64,000 bases of DNA from Candidatus Marispirochaeta associata. Its GTDB lineage: Bacteria > Spirochaetota > Spirochaetia > JC444 > Marispirochaetaceae. Positions 24,492 to 32,950 of the stretch are shown here, piece after piece. The notes under the pieces were generated by a model that was not told the DNA's origin, made no database searches, and worked only from the letters and a program-made list of their open reading frames with translations. Each line of letters opens with the position of its first letter. Position 1 is the stretch's first letter. Both the position numbers and the translations under genes were made by a program. The stretch lies in contig JWTM01000292.1 of the NCBI GenBank assembly GCA_001749745.1, positions 62,001-126,000 on the forward strand, written 5' to 3'.

Positions 24492-25280
24492 CTACAGAAA
24501 AGCCTCCACCCGCTGTTTGAGCTTCCCCATCCCCGGAAGCTTCGGATAGGCCTCTTCCGCCTGACGGTAGAACTGGGCCGCCATGTAGAGATCCTTCTTC
24601 TTCAGGTAGATCTCGGCGATCGACTTCAGAATCTTCCCCCTGTCCTTCAGGGCATAGTCGAAGCTCAGCAGCTCCTTCAGCAGGCTCAGGCGAATCGCCT
24701 CGTCGGCATCCTCCTCGATCGTCCCCCGGGCGATGCGCCACAGGAGGATCAGCACCTCCGGGTAGAAGTGCTTGAAGTAGGGTTTACGCTCCTCCTCCAT
24801 CGCGATCGTGCGCAGAATCTGGAAGGCCTTGATCGGCATCCCCCGGTTCACGTACTCCTCGGCGATGATGAAGGTATAGTCCATGAAGTCTTCCCGCTCC
24901 AGGTAGCTTCGAATCTCCTCCACCTCGCCGGAGAAGGCCTCCTCATAGACCGCCAGCGCCTCGGACTCCAGATCGTGGAGCAGGTCGTAGCAGATCAGCT
25001 TGGCCTGGCTCTCCTTGTCCCACATGCGGCTCTTCAGGAATTCCCGGTAGTTGAACTCGTCGATCCCGAAATAGACGTCGTAGGCACGGTCGTATTCGGC
25101 CCGGGTCCCCTCGTCGAAGAGGATCTCGTAGGCCTCCCGGAGCAGAATAAAGCGCTCCTCGGGATTCGCGCTGTCGCTTAAATCGGGATGAAACTCCTTC
25201 GCCAATTGCCGGTAGGCCTTGCGCACCAGCTCGCCCGAGGCGTCCCGGGGGAGGCGCAGTATGGAATAGTAATCCTTCAC
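24492..25280 (-). CDS. J-domain protein
   Basis: The first ~65 residues form a DnaJ domain (YYSILRLPRDASGELVRKAY, then the HPD tripeptide in FHPDLSD, then REAYEILFDEGTRAEYDRAY). The remaining ~195 residues are helical, TPR-like in appearance, with no zinc-finger or G/F region, so it is a class C co-chaperone rather than DnaJ itself. It would recruit Hsp70 to an unknown client. It is convergent with hgcB. Confidence 0.8.
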   Translation of the reverse strand: MKDYYSILRLPRDASGELVRKAYRQLAKEFHPDLSDSANPEERFILLREAYEILFDEGTRAEYDRAYDVYFGIDEFNYREFLKSRMWDKESQAKLICYDLLHDLESEALAVYEEAFSGEVEEIRSYLEREDFMDYTFIIAEEYVNRGMPIKAFQILRTIAMEEERKPYFKHFYPEVLILLWRIARGTIEEDADEAIRLSLLKELLSFDYALKDRGKILKSIAEIYLKKKDLYMAAQFYRQAEEAYPKLPGMGKLKQRVEAFL

Positions 25281-25513
25281 TCAATAAGCCCTGCTTCTGA
25301 AAAATAGAATCCGGCTATTATAGCGGAAAAGGGGAAGAAAGAGAAGGAAGAGAGAGGGGGGGGAACAGAATGGAACCAGGGCGCGGAGCTCCAATTGGTT
25401 CCGGCAGCTTCCGCCGGGAACTCAGGTTCCCATGCGAACCTTGCCGCCGCCTACTCTCCCTCCCCTTTGCCGCCGGGCAGTAGTGAGCTACGAAGTCTTG
25501 CTTGGGAGGGCGG

Positions 25514-25571
25514 AACAGGAGGCAAAATAATTGGAGCGGGGCGAAGAGAGCGACTTATTTTGCCTCCTGTT
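25514..25571. repeat. Perfect 17-bp inverted repeat in a gene-free region
   Basis: AACAGGAGGCAAAATAA (25514-25530) and its exact reverse complement (25555-25571) are separated by 24 bases. The surrounding 25,281-25,786 contains no convincing gene. The element could be a stable RNA hairpin, a protein-binding site or the relic of a mobile element. No T tract follows on either strand, so a simple terminator is unlikely. Confidence 0.7.
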
Positions 25572-25773
25572 TTAGCTCTTCCGTAAGTGGGTGCCGCTCA
25601 ATACTGCCCGGCTCAAGGAAACGAGCTCCCCCTCGCTCCCGCCCTTCGGGCTCCGCTACCCCCTCGTCGAGCTAGGAGGGACAGTACCGATTCCTTACAT
25701 CGATGCCATAATACCGTACAATTTGGCATCATGGTTCATAGCTCAACCGCGCCGATAGGATTTCCTCTTATCC

Positions 25774-26000
25774 ATTATATTCAAGATTGGCAGTACCTTC
25801 CCTTCTTTGGTATACTAAAAGAGCAGGAGGATCCCATGGCAGACCAGGTACGAGGAAGCAGCGCCCTCAAACATCCCGACCGCTACACCTATCGGGATTA
25901 CAAAACCTGGCCCGATGATGAGCGGTGGGAGCTGATTGATGGAGCCGCCTATGACATGAGCCCGGCCCCCCGGTGGCTTCATCAGACACTGCTCACCCAA
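25774..26000 (+). repeat. Direct repeat copy 1 (promoter and 5' end of Uma2 gene)
   Basis: This ~227-bp stretch matches 27743-27970 closely, including the promoter, ribosome site and the first ~55 codons of the Uma2 gene. The two copies are in the same orientation and flank the hipBA locus. Confidence 0.8.
25787..25816 (+). promoter_or_regulatory. Promoter of the intact Uma2 gene
   Basis: TTGGCA (25787-25792), an 18-base spacer and TATACT (25811-25816), followed by GCAGGAGG and the ATG at 25836. A near-identical copy sits in front of the broken second copy at about 27.75 kb. Confidence 0.6.
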
Positions 26001-26432
26001 TTATCTTCTCAGCTGGATACTCATTTTTCCGGCAAGCCCTGCAGGCCTAATATCGCACCAATAGATGTCTTTCTTGCAGAAGAGGGAGAAAGCATTGATG
26101 ATGCGAAAGATGTGGTTCAGCCCGATCTTTTGGTGGTATGCGACAGAAGCAAAATTGTTGACCGGGGCGTGGTGGGTGCTCCCGATTTCATCATCGAGAT
26201 CCTCTCCCCAAGCACCGCCATGAAGGACCAGACAGAGAAGCGCAAGCTCTACGAAACAAAGGGGGTACGGGAGTACTGGATTCTCAACCCCGACACCTTC
26301 GAGCTCTTTATCTACACCCTGAAAGAGGACGGCACCTACGGACTCCCATCGGTGGCGGATATCAGGACCCCGGTGCCGGTGGGGATTTTTGATGGTCTGG
26401 AGCTGCAGGTCAGGGAAGAGGATCTGGTATAG
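25836..26432 (+). CDS. Uma2 family (DUF820) putative restriction-endonuclease-fold protein
   Basis: A 198-residue protein starting at ATG 25836 after AGGAGG. It has the Uma2 pattern: YTYRDYKTWPDDERWELIDG at the N-terminus, then VVQPDLLVVCDRSKI, then APDFIIEILSPSTAMKDQTE and REYWILNPD. The fold is PD-(D/E)XK, and acidic residues in QPDLLVV and IIEILSPST are the likely metal-binding ones. Function is unknown; the family is often multi-copy and mobile. Its 5' part and promoter are duplicated downstream. Confidence 0.82.
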   Translation: MADQVRGSSALKHPDRYTYRDYKTWPDDERWELIDGAAYDMSPAPRWLHQTLLTQLSSQLDTHFSGKPCRPNIAPIDVFLAEEGESIDDAKDVVQPDLLVVCDRSKIVDRGVVGAPDFIIEILSPSTAMKDQTEKRKLYETKGVREYWILNPDTFELFIYTLKEDGTYGLPSVADIRTPVPVGIFDGLELQVREEDLV

Positions 26433-26447
26433 AATCATCGTTGTAGC

Positions 26448-27385
26448 TTATAACCTTGAAAAGGCCCTGGCCATTCGTTCTTGTTCTGAACGGGGAATCC
26501 CGTATCTTCTCGCCAGATCAGACCATAGGGCTACCTCTCTACGGTTCTGATCAATAATGTGCCTGCCTTCATCGGCGGCTATCCGATAAAAGGCTGCCGT
26601 CTCCAGTGCCAGTTCTGCGTTGAGGCTGTTGTCATTCTCCGAGATATTCAAGCTTAGCCCATACCCTTCCGGGTCCGGATTAATATCAAAGGCAGGTGAG
26701 AGGCGCCATCCTTCCGGAGTAAGAAGGAAACCATGATTTCGAAGATGGTCGTCTGTGTTGGAGACTGCAATGGAAAAAACAATCCGTTTCCAGAGTTGCC
26801 GTAAATCTATCTCAGGCTCAGCCCCGTGCAGGACCAGGAAAGCTGCTATCTCCAGATAACTTGCACCTGAGGCAGCATCCGCTCCGTCGCTATAACCAAG
26901 CATTGTCATGGCTGATGCAAAGTGGATCCGTGTCCCCTCTTTGGAGCGGTCAAATCGTTTTGTCAGAAAGGTGTGATGGGCGCTTGTAAAGGAGTTGCAT
27001 CTACTTTCGGACATCCCGATCCCGCATTTTTCTGCCAGATCGACGGTAAGCATCTCCCATAAACCAATATCGGCAGCATCACTTTTATTCGGGCGCGCAA
27101 AGCTTCCCTTCGTTTGATAAGCATCCGACCCCAGCGATCGGGGGAGGAGTCGGTAAAGACTCCAAAATTGGGTTTCTCATCATACAGATACTGCGGGCCC
27201 GAATAAAAGTGTAATGCCGGATCCAGGATCGATCGCCCTTGCGTTTGCAGCCAGCCGTTATCGTAGGTAAAGCTGAATACCTCTTTACCCCGCACCTCTG
27301 ATGCAGATAACTCCCCCATCAGGATGGGGTCTTCCATCCCCTCCCAGTGGGAATATACCTGGATGCTTTTATACCTATCAGCCAT
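26448..27385 (-). pseudogene. hipA: HipA-like toxin kinase, broken by deletion and frameshift
   Basis: The N-terminal HipA part (from ATG 27385, MADRYKS to SSPDRWGRMLIKRREALRAR) and the kinase C-terminal part (LWEM, AEKCGIGMSESRC, TFLTKRFDRSKEGTRIHF, SNTDDHLRNHGFLL, SPAFDINPD) are in different frames. The parts overlap in DNA but about 100 residues of the usual ~420-residue protein are absent between them, near 27,060-27,110. The kinase active-site residues of the C-terminal part (SNTDDHLRNH, AFDINP) are retained, but the product would be truncated. It follows hipB with an 8-base overlap. Confidence 0.8.
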
Positions 27386-27692
27386 GGGGATACATCTTTG
27401 GCGCACGTTTGCCCCTCAGTAATCGGGCATCCTGCATTTTCCGGCCCAACACATCATCCGCGGCCATTTTGAGAATATCTTCATCCAGACCGAGCACAAA
27501 AAGAACCTGCATGTAGGAGCCCAGGGAGACGGATGATGAACCTTTTTCCATTGCACCGAGGGTTGATCGGCTGATTCCGGCTCGCTCTGCGACCTGCACC
27601 ATGGATAATCTCCGCCTTAACCGGGCGGCTTTGAGGTTCTCTCCAAAAAGTGAGAGATTCCGTTCAACTTTTGGAAAGAGCTTTTGCTTCAT
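27378..27692 (-). CDS. hipB: HipB-like antitoxin (XRE family HTH)
   Basis: From ATG 27692 (MKQKLFPK) the protein has 104 residues with an XRE helix-turn-helix: GENLKAARLRRRLSMVQVAE followed by AGISRSTLGAMEKGS. It would bind its own promoter and neutralise HipA. The partner toxin is broken, so the antitoxin is probably an orphan in decay or retained as a DNA-binding protein. Confidence 0.75.
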   Translation of the reverse strand: MKQKLFPKVERNLSLFGENLKAARLRRRLSMVQVAERAGISRSTLGAMEKGSSSVSLGSYMQVLFVLGLDEDILKMAADDVLGRKMQDARLLRGKRAPKMYPHG

Positions 27693-27742
27693 AATGATTA
27701 AAATTGTACACAAAAACACTATTATTGTCCAATATTATACGC

Positions 27743-27970
27743 ATTATACTCAAGATTGGCCGTTCTTTCCCTCCTTTGGTATACTAAAAGAGCAGGGGAA
27801 ATCCCATGACAGACCTGGGACAAGGAGCCAGCGCCCTCAATCATCCCGACCGCTAAACCTATCGGGACTGCAAGACCTGGCCTGATGATGAACGGTGGGA
27901 TCTGATTGATGGAGCTGCCTACGATATGAGTCCGTCTCCCCGCTGGCTTCATCAGACACTGCTCACCCAG
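27743..27970 (+). pseudogene. Truncated second copy of the Uma2 gene (direct repeat copy 2)
   Basis: The promoter (TATACT), ribosome region and start ATG (27806) match the intact gene at 25.8 kb. Codon 17 equivalent is TAA where the intact copy has TAC (HPDR then stop), and homology ends at about 27970. The sequence then switches abruptly to an unrelated DUF2461-like fragment. It is therefore a dead copy produced by duplication and deletion. Confidence 0.85.
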
Positions 27971-28002
27971 GATGCAGGGCTGAGCAGCTGCTGTAGGCCG
28001 GA

Positions 28003-28284
28003 ACAGGTGCGCTCAGATCCCGGCGGACAAGCGCCCCCCTGAAGGAAAACCTGGGCCTGGTATTCTGGCACGAAGACGGCAAAAAGGTGGAGCCGGAGTA
28101 TAAACGGGTACCCCGAGGCTTTGATCAGGATCATCCCCGGGAAAAACTGCTGCGTCACAAGGGGCTTGGTGTTTCGATCCCCCTCACTCCCGACGATCTT
28201 GTCTCACCGGGTTTGATTGATCGCTGCACCAGCTTTGCCAAAGAAGCGAAACCCCTTATGGGCTGGCTGGGGAAGGTCCAGTAG
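28003..28284 (+). pseudogene. C-terminal fragment of a DUF2461 family protein
   Basis: An open frame lacking a start reads LKENLGLVFWHEDGKKVEPE, then YKRVPRGFDQDHPREKLLRH, then PLTPDDLVSPGLID and LMGWLGKVQ to a stop. This matches my memory of the C-terminus of DUF2461 proteins (~220 residues). The first ~60 percent is absent, replaced by the truncated Uma2 copy. It marks a deletion junction at about 27970. Confidence 0.6.
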
Positions 28285-28441
28285 GGACTCGCCGCATATA
28301 TACGCTAGCAAAGGCGCTGCGACCAGGCTGATCAAGGCCGGTCAAGCGGGAAACGCAGTTGAATAATCGGCAACCAGGTTTCGCGCAGATTACCAATTAT
28401 GATTCATACATTCATGCTACTATGCTACCAGAGGTTAGAAT

Positions 28442-28858
28442 ATGGGAGAGACTGTACGCTTCGGCGTATCCATGGATAGCGATTTAGTTAACCTGCTGGA
28501 CAAACTGACCGAACAACAAGGCCATTCCAACCGATCGGAAACCTTAAGGGCGCTGGTCAGGCAGGAGCTGACCCACAGCGGGCCCTCAGAATTCGATCAG
28601 GAGGTTATCGGAACCGTCACCCTCCTCTACCACTACCGGGTCAGCCTTCCTCGAATAGCGGTCGAGGACTATCCCTCCTTGCGGATTACCGCCAATCTCC
28701 AGCTCCATGCACAAAAAGAGATCTGCATTAAAATCCTCGTGGTTGCCGGAAAGGCGAGCGAAGTCCATGCCTGGGCTCAGAAACTCCTTTCCAAAAAAAA
28801 CGTCATGGGTAAACTTACCATTGCCGCCACGGAAGAACTCTACCGAGAACTTCTGTAG
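28442..28858 (+). CDS. nikR: NikR-like nickel-responsive regulator with altered metal ligands
   Basis: A 138-residue protein with NikR layout: a ribbon-helix-helix DNA-binding domain (VRFGVSMDSDLVNLLDKL, SNRSETLRALVRQEL) and an ACT-like metal domain. It aligns with E. coli NikR so that the high-affinity nickel ligands H76, H87, H89 and C95 correspond to D76, Q87, H89 and C95. Two of four ligands are therefore changed, so metal specificity may differ. The gene starts with GAGG-type ribosome site. It is followed 170 bp later by a FepBCD-type importer with a NikR-like operator. Confidence 0.8.
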   Translation: MGETVRFGVSMDSDLVNLLDKLTEQQGHSNRSETLRALVRQELTHSGPSEFDQEVIGTVTLLYHYRVSLPRIAVEDYPSLRITANLQLHAQKEICIKILVVAGKASEVHAWAQKLLSKKNVMGKLTIAATEELYRELL

Positions 28859-28885
28859 AAGAGAAAACTCCGTCCCTTCTTCTCA

Positions 28886-28950
28886 TTGACAAGCAGAGAC
28901 CCTCAGTCTATGATCGTGGAAAGTAACACGTTTTTTTATTTTCGTGTTAC
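28886..28950 (+). promoter_or_regulatory. Promoter and NikR-like operator of the metal-chelate importer operon
   Basis: TTGACA (28886-28891), 17 bases and TATGAT (28909-28914) give a near-consensus promoter with a start near 28921. Immediately downstream is the perfect inverted repeat GTAACACG (28923-28930) / CGTGTTAC (28943-28950). GTAACAC/GTGTTAC half-sites with a 14-base gap resemble the NikR motif I recall from deltaproteobacteria, although here the half-sites are in the opposite order. Repressor bound there would block initiation. Confidence 0.7.
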
Positions 28951-29028
28951 TGTTTACAACCAGACAAACAGCGCACCCTCGGAATCGACGACCGAGGAGC
29001 GCCCATTCACCGCCGGAGGTCTTGAACA

Positions 29029-30174
29029 ATGAACAGAGTCGGTCCCTTACAACCTTTTGGAAAATCCGCAAAGCTACTCCTCGTAAGCTTTCTCTTCTTG
29101 AGCATCTCGACGCTCCTCTGCGCCATGCCGAGCCGGGAAGCCGACGCCACCCCAGGCAGCCGTACGGTCACTGATATGCGGGGCCGCACCGTTACCGTAC
29201 CGGATGACGTGGAGAGTACCATCGCCCTGGGGGCCGGTTCCTTACGACTGTTAAGCTACCTCGACGCCGCGGAGAGAATCATCGCCGTCGAGGATCAGGG
29301 CCACGGTCGCGAGAAGAGCGACTATCAGTTCTTCTCCTTCGCCACCTACCGTCTCGCATTTCCGGACCTTCGGAATCGGGAGAGCATCGGAAACTCGGAG
29401 AACCATGAGGGGATCATCGCCGCGGCGCCGGATATGATCTTCTCTTCTACCACCGACGTAGGGCAGCTCGATAATCTCCAGCGGATCACGGGGATCCCCG
29501 TCTTCGGCGTCGATGTGGATGCCGAACTCCAGAACCGGGAACTGTTTTTCCGGCAGCTACGAACAATGGGCGCCGTTCTCGACCGGGAAGAGCGCGCTTC
29601 GGAGCTGATCGACGGAATCACGGCTCTCCTTACCGATCTTGAAACCCGCGCCGCCGGAGTCGAAACGCCGCGGAAGGCCTATGTGGGGGGCATGATGTAC
29701 TACGGTCCCGCCGATCTTCTACGCACTACCGGAGACTACCTCCCCTTCGATCTAACGGGAACGGAGAACGTAATGCCCACGAATCCGGCAGGAAACCTCC
29801 AACCCTACATGACCTCGGTTGAAGATCTGATCGCCGCCGGGCCTGAGTTCGTTTTCATCGATGCAGCCAACCTTAATCTCTCCAAATCCGGCTACACCAC
29901 CCACCGGAACATCCTGGAAGAGCAGATCCCTGCCTTTGCCGACCGGGAAGTATTCTCCACCCTGGTGTATAAATACTACGGCACCAACTGGGAGAACCAG
30001 CTGATCAATGTCTACTTTGTGGGAAAAACCCTATATCCCCGCCTGTTTAGGGATGTCGCCCTGGAAGAGAAGGCTGAAGAGATCTGGCGCCTCTTCTTCG
30101 ACAGGCCCCTTGAGTACAGCACGGTCGTCAGCCTGCAGGGGAGCGCTCCGGGAAGGGTAGACTGGTTTAACTAG
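29029..30174 (+). CDS. FepB/BtuF-type ABC transporter substrate-binding protein
   Basis: The 381-residue exported protein has an N-terminal signal (LLLVSFLFLSISTLLCAMPS). The cysteine in STLLCAMPS could be a lipid anchor. The mature part has the helical-backbone fold of metal-chelate binders: VTDMRGRTVTVPDDV, then AAPDMIFSSTTDVGQL, then LIAAGPEFVFIDAAN. The family binds siderophores, haem, cobalamin or nickel/cobalt chelates. Given the neighbouring NikR and operator, nickel or a nickel-chelate is the best guess. The permease follows one base later. Confidence 0.82.
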   Translation: MNRVGPLQPFGKSAKLLLVSFLFLSISTLLCAMPSREADATPGSRTVTDMRGRTVTVPDDVESTIALGAGSLRLLSYLDAAERIIAVEDQGHGREKSDYQFFSFATYRLAFPDLRNRESIGNSENHEGIIAAAPDMIFSSTTDVGQLDNLQRITGIPVFGVDVDAELQNRELFFRQLRTMGAVLDREERASELIDGITALLTDLETRAAGVETPRKAYVGGMMYYGPADLLRTTGDYLPFDLTGTENVMPTNPAGNLQPYMTSVEDLIAAGPEFVFIDAANLNLSKSGYTTHRNILEEQIPAFADREVFSTLVYKYYGTNWENQLINVYFVGKTLYPRLFRDVALEEKAEEIWRLFFDRPLEYSTVVSLQGSAPGRVDWFN

Positions 30175-30175
30175 G

Positions 30176-31237
30176 GTGAAGAGCGAGTACGAGGCCGCGA
30201 TACATCCGGCGTATAGAAAGTATACGGGAGGGAAGCTTATCTTCCTGATCATCGCCGGATTGCTCCTCTCCCTCCTCATGATCCTCTCCGCGGCGACCGG
30301 TACCATCAGCATAGGCTTGAGCGAGGTGATCATGATCCTGCTGCGCTTTGATAGCGACGGGCTCGGAAGGATCGTCTGGGATGTAAGGCTGCCCCGTATC
30401 CTGGCGGCGATCATCGTTGGGGCGGGGCTCTCTCTCTCCGGAACCGTGATGCAGTCCGTTCTCCGAAACCCCTTGGCCTCCCCCTACACCCTCGGACTCT
30501 CAAGCGCCGCGGCCTTCGGGGCCTCCTTCGCCATCGTCTTTCTCGACGCCGGAACCGGGACGACCTCGACGATTATCATCAGCAACTCACTCGCGGTAAC
30601 CGTCTCCGCCTTCACCTTCTGTTCGCTCTCGACCCTGACGATCATCCTGCTTACCGTACTGACTCGGATTACCGCGGAGAGCATGGTTCTGGCGGGAATC
30701 GCCATCGGTTCCCTCTTCGCCGCAGGACTCACCCTAATGCAGTACCTGGCCGACAGCATTCAACTGGCGAGCATAATCTCCTGGACCTTCGGCGACCTGG
30801 GTCGAGCCAACTGGCGGGCGATCTGGATAAGCGGCGGCCTGCTCCTCCCCGCAGTCGCGCTCTTTTTCTTGTTCCGTTGGGACCTGAACGCCCTGGATAC
30901 CGGAGAAGAGGCCGCCCGGGGGATCGGGGTCAAGACGGGAAGCGTCAGAATCGTCGCCATGACGGCGGCTTCGCTGATCTCGGCGGTCATCGTCTCCTTC
31001 TACGGAACCATCGCCTTCGTCGGACTCCTCGCGCCTCATATAGCGCGCAGAATCCTCGGCGGGGATCATCGCTTTCTTCTGCCGGCTTCGCCCCTTATCG
31101 GCGCCCTGCTCCTCCTCTCGGCGGATACCGCGGCCCGGACGATCCTCTCTCCTATGGTTCTACCGGTCGGCATCCTAACCTCCCTTTTCGGCGGGCCTCT
31201 CTTTATCTATCTCCTTATCGCGGGGCAGAGACGATGA
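30176..31237 (+). CDS. FecCD-type ABC transporter permease
   Basis: A 353-residue inner-membrane protein (GTG start at 30176) with about nine to ten helices. The FecCD hallmarks VRLPRILAAIIVGAGLSLSG and TLGLSSAAAFGASFA are visible, along with FVGLLAPHIARRILG and the C-terminal PVGILTSLFGGPLFIYLL. It forms a homodimeric channel for the upstream binding protein. The ATG of the ATPase gene overlaps its stop (ATGA). Confidence 0.9.
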   Translation: MKSEYEAAIHPAYRKYTGGKLIFLIIAGLLLSLLMILSAATGTISIGLSEVIMILLRFDSDGLGRIVWDVRLPRILAAIIVGAGLSLSGTVMQSVLRNPLASPYTLGLSSAAAFGASFAIVFLDAGTGTTSTIIISNSLAVTVSAFTFCSLSTLTIILLTVLTRITAESMVLAGIAIGSLFAAGLTLMQYLADSIQLASIISWTFGDLGRANWRAIWISGGLLLPAVALFFLFRWDLNALDTGEEAARGIGVKTGSVRIVAMTAASLISAVIVSFYGTIAFVGLLAPHIARRILGGDHRFLLPASPLIGALLLLSADTAARTILSPMVLPVGILTSLFGGPLFIYLLIAGQRR

Positions 31238-31986
31238 TCCTGAAGGTTGCCGGCCTCTCCTTCCGCTATACCAGTTCGCCCCTGATCCGGGATACCCATT
31301 TCGCCGTCGAAGAGGGGGAGATCCTCACCATTCTCGGCCCCAACGGTGAGGGGAAGAGCACCCTCTTGAAGTGTCTCAACCGGGTGCTCTCCCCGCAGGA
31401 GGGGACCGTACTCGTCGACGACCAGAATCTAAAGAAGCTGAACCTGCCCCAGATTGCCCGCCGCGTTAGCTGGGTGCCCCAGCAGAGCGAAACCTCCCGC
31501 ATGAAGGTCTACGACCTGATCTTGCTCGGACGCAAGCCGCGTTTTACCTGGGGCCCGGGAAAAGAGGATCATCGCCAAGTCGAGAAGGCGCTGAACTTGT
31601 TGGGGATCGAACATCTGGCCCTGCGCTATGCGGATGAGTTGAGCGGTGGCGAACTGCAGCTGGTTCAGATCGCCCGGGCGCTGGCCCAGGAACCGCGGGT
31701 TATCCTCTTCGACGAACCGACCAGCAGTCTCGATATCAGCAATCAGCATCGCCTCATGCCGAGGATTCAGTCTATCATTCACGGTGAAAAGAGGGCCGCC
31801 GTGATGACCATGCACGACATCAACCTGGCCCTCCGCTACTCGGACAAGTTTCTCCTCTTAAAGGAGGGACGGGTCAGCGCCATCGGCGGAAGGGAGATTA
31901 TCAACGACGCCTCCATCGAGGAGGTCTACAAGATGAAGTCCCGCGTAGTAGAGGCCGCGGGGCACCCCGTCGTGGTGCCGGTGTAA
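31234..31986 (+). CDS. FepC-type ABC transporter ATPase
   Basis: A 250-residue ATP-binding subunit with Walker A GPNGEGKST, signature LSGGELQ, Walker B VILFDEPTSSLD and the H-loop MTMHDINLAL. It energises uptake through the FecCD-like permease. The reading frame stays open for 103 codons after its TAA, which is noted separately. A short stretch of a related ATPase gene (HEINLALRY) recurs at about 42.22 kb. Confidence 0.92.
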   Translation: MILKVAGLSFRYTSSPLIRDTHFAVEEGEILTILGPNGEGKSTLLKCLNRVLSPQEGTVLVDDQNLKKLNLPQIARRVSWVPQQSETSRMKVYDLILLGRKPRFTWGPGKEDHRQVEKALNLLGIEHLALRYADELSGGELQLVQIARALAQEPRVILFDEPTSSLDISNQHRLMPRIQSIIHGEKRAAVMTMHDINLALRYSDKFLLLKEGRVSAIGGREIINDASIEEVYKMKSRVVEAAGHPVVVPV

Positions 31987-32295
31987 ATTGGGGAGGATAT
32001 CTACGGGCCCGGACATCTTCTGGGGGATTCCCAAAAAACCCGCGCCGGATGCTTCACTCTCCCCGATCCGTATCTCTGGGCCAAGACATGGCGCTCCATA
32101 TCCGAAGCCCTGGAAGAGATAAACGGGGACATACCCCAGTTCGAAGCGGAGAATGCATCCATTATGAACAGCCTGGAAGAGGGGAAGATCGTCATGCACC
32201 ATAGTAATGCATACCGGTGGGCATACGATCCCCACTATAGGATTGTTGAGGTAAGGGCGGAACTCTTTAAAGCTCTGTATTCTCAAAAGGATTAA
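31987..32295 (+). other. Unassigned open frame directly after, and in frame with, the ATPase gene
   Basis: After the ATPase TAA the same frame continues for 102 sense codons to TAA at 32295, reading GEDIYGPGHLLGDSQ ... FTLPDPYLWAKTW ... IMNSLEEGKIVMHHS ... YRIVEVRAELFKAL. There is no ATG before 32,163 and no ribosome site. It overlaps the end of the convergent vapC gene. I do not recognise the family. It is either the 3' remnant of a lost gene or a separate C-terminal module cut off by a stop. Confidence 0.35.
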
Positions 32296-32689
32296 GCAAG
32301 CTGACGCCCCTATAGACCTGGCCGCTGTTTAGATCCTCTGAGTAGATATACTCGCAGTTGGCTTTTTCTGCGGCCGCGATAATCAGTGAGTCCCAAAAGG
32401 AGAGTTGGGAAACAACACTTATGTCTATCGCCTGTTCGATCAGATCCAGATCATTCCCCACAATCTCCATATTACGGAAGTTGTGGATTATATTCTTAAC
32501 GACGACGGAATCGACCTGCATCTTCTTGGTGGCCACCACATAAAATTCTTTAATTACCTGGGTAGAAATAACTGGGATATGGGTATCGACTACACTCTTA
32601 ACAATCCTTCTGGCAAACTGCTTCTTCTCAATATCCCTATTGTCCAATGTGTAGACAAGGATGTTGGTGTCGATGAATATCTTAGACAC
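32267..32689 (-). CDS. vapC: VapC-type PIN domain ribonuclease toxin
   Basis: A complete 140-residue PIN domain. The acidic catalytic residues are present: D7 (FIDTNILVYTLD), the central E in IKEFYVVA, D in SFWDSLIIAAA and D in IYSEDLNSGQ. It would cleave RNA (often tRNA) unless bound by the antitoxin encoded just upstream, whose 3' end overlaps its start by 8 bases. Confidence 0.85.
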   Translation of the reverse strand: MSKIFIDTNILVYTLDNRDIEKKQFARRIVKSVVDTHIPVISTQVIKEFYVVATKKMQVDSVVVKNIIHNFRNMEIVGNDLDLIEQAIDISVVSQLSFWDSLIIAAAEKANCEYIYSEDLNSGQVYRGVSLLNPFENTEL

Positions 32690-32906
32690 GATACAACTCT
32701 TCCCGGGTCCACTTCCGGTCCTCAGACCGTGCTTCCGTCGTATCCATTAGGGAGAATGTATCATCCAACCACTTGTCTCGGGCGGGCCGCACCGTCTGCT
32801 CTATGAGTCGCCGCACAAGAACATTGAAGGAGACATCATGGGCCTTTGCATATTCGCGCCCTGCCTTTAAAAGATCATCATCCATCGAAAGGGTAATATT
32901 CTTCAT
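32682..32906 (-). CDS. vapB: VapB-type antitoxin
   Basis: From ATG 32906 (MKNITLSMDDDLL) the product has 74 residues. The N-terminus looks like a ribbon-helix-helix or DUF6364-type DNA-binding domain, and the acidic tail (DTTEARSEDRKWTREEL) is the toxin-binding part. GAGG lies upstream of the ATG. An in-frame ATG at 32954 is unlikely because it lies outside the conserved domain. Confidence 0.75.
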   Translation of the reverse strand: MKNITLSMDDDLLKAGREYAKAHDVSFNVLVRRLIEQTVRPARDKWLDDTFSLMDTTEARSEDRKWTREELYRV

Positions 32907-32950
32907 ACAGACACCTCTATTACACATATTATGTGTGCGCAGCATACAAG

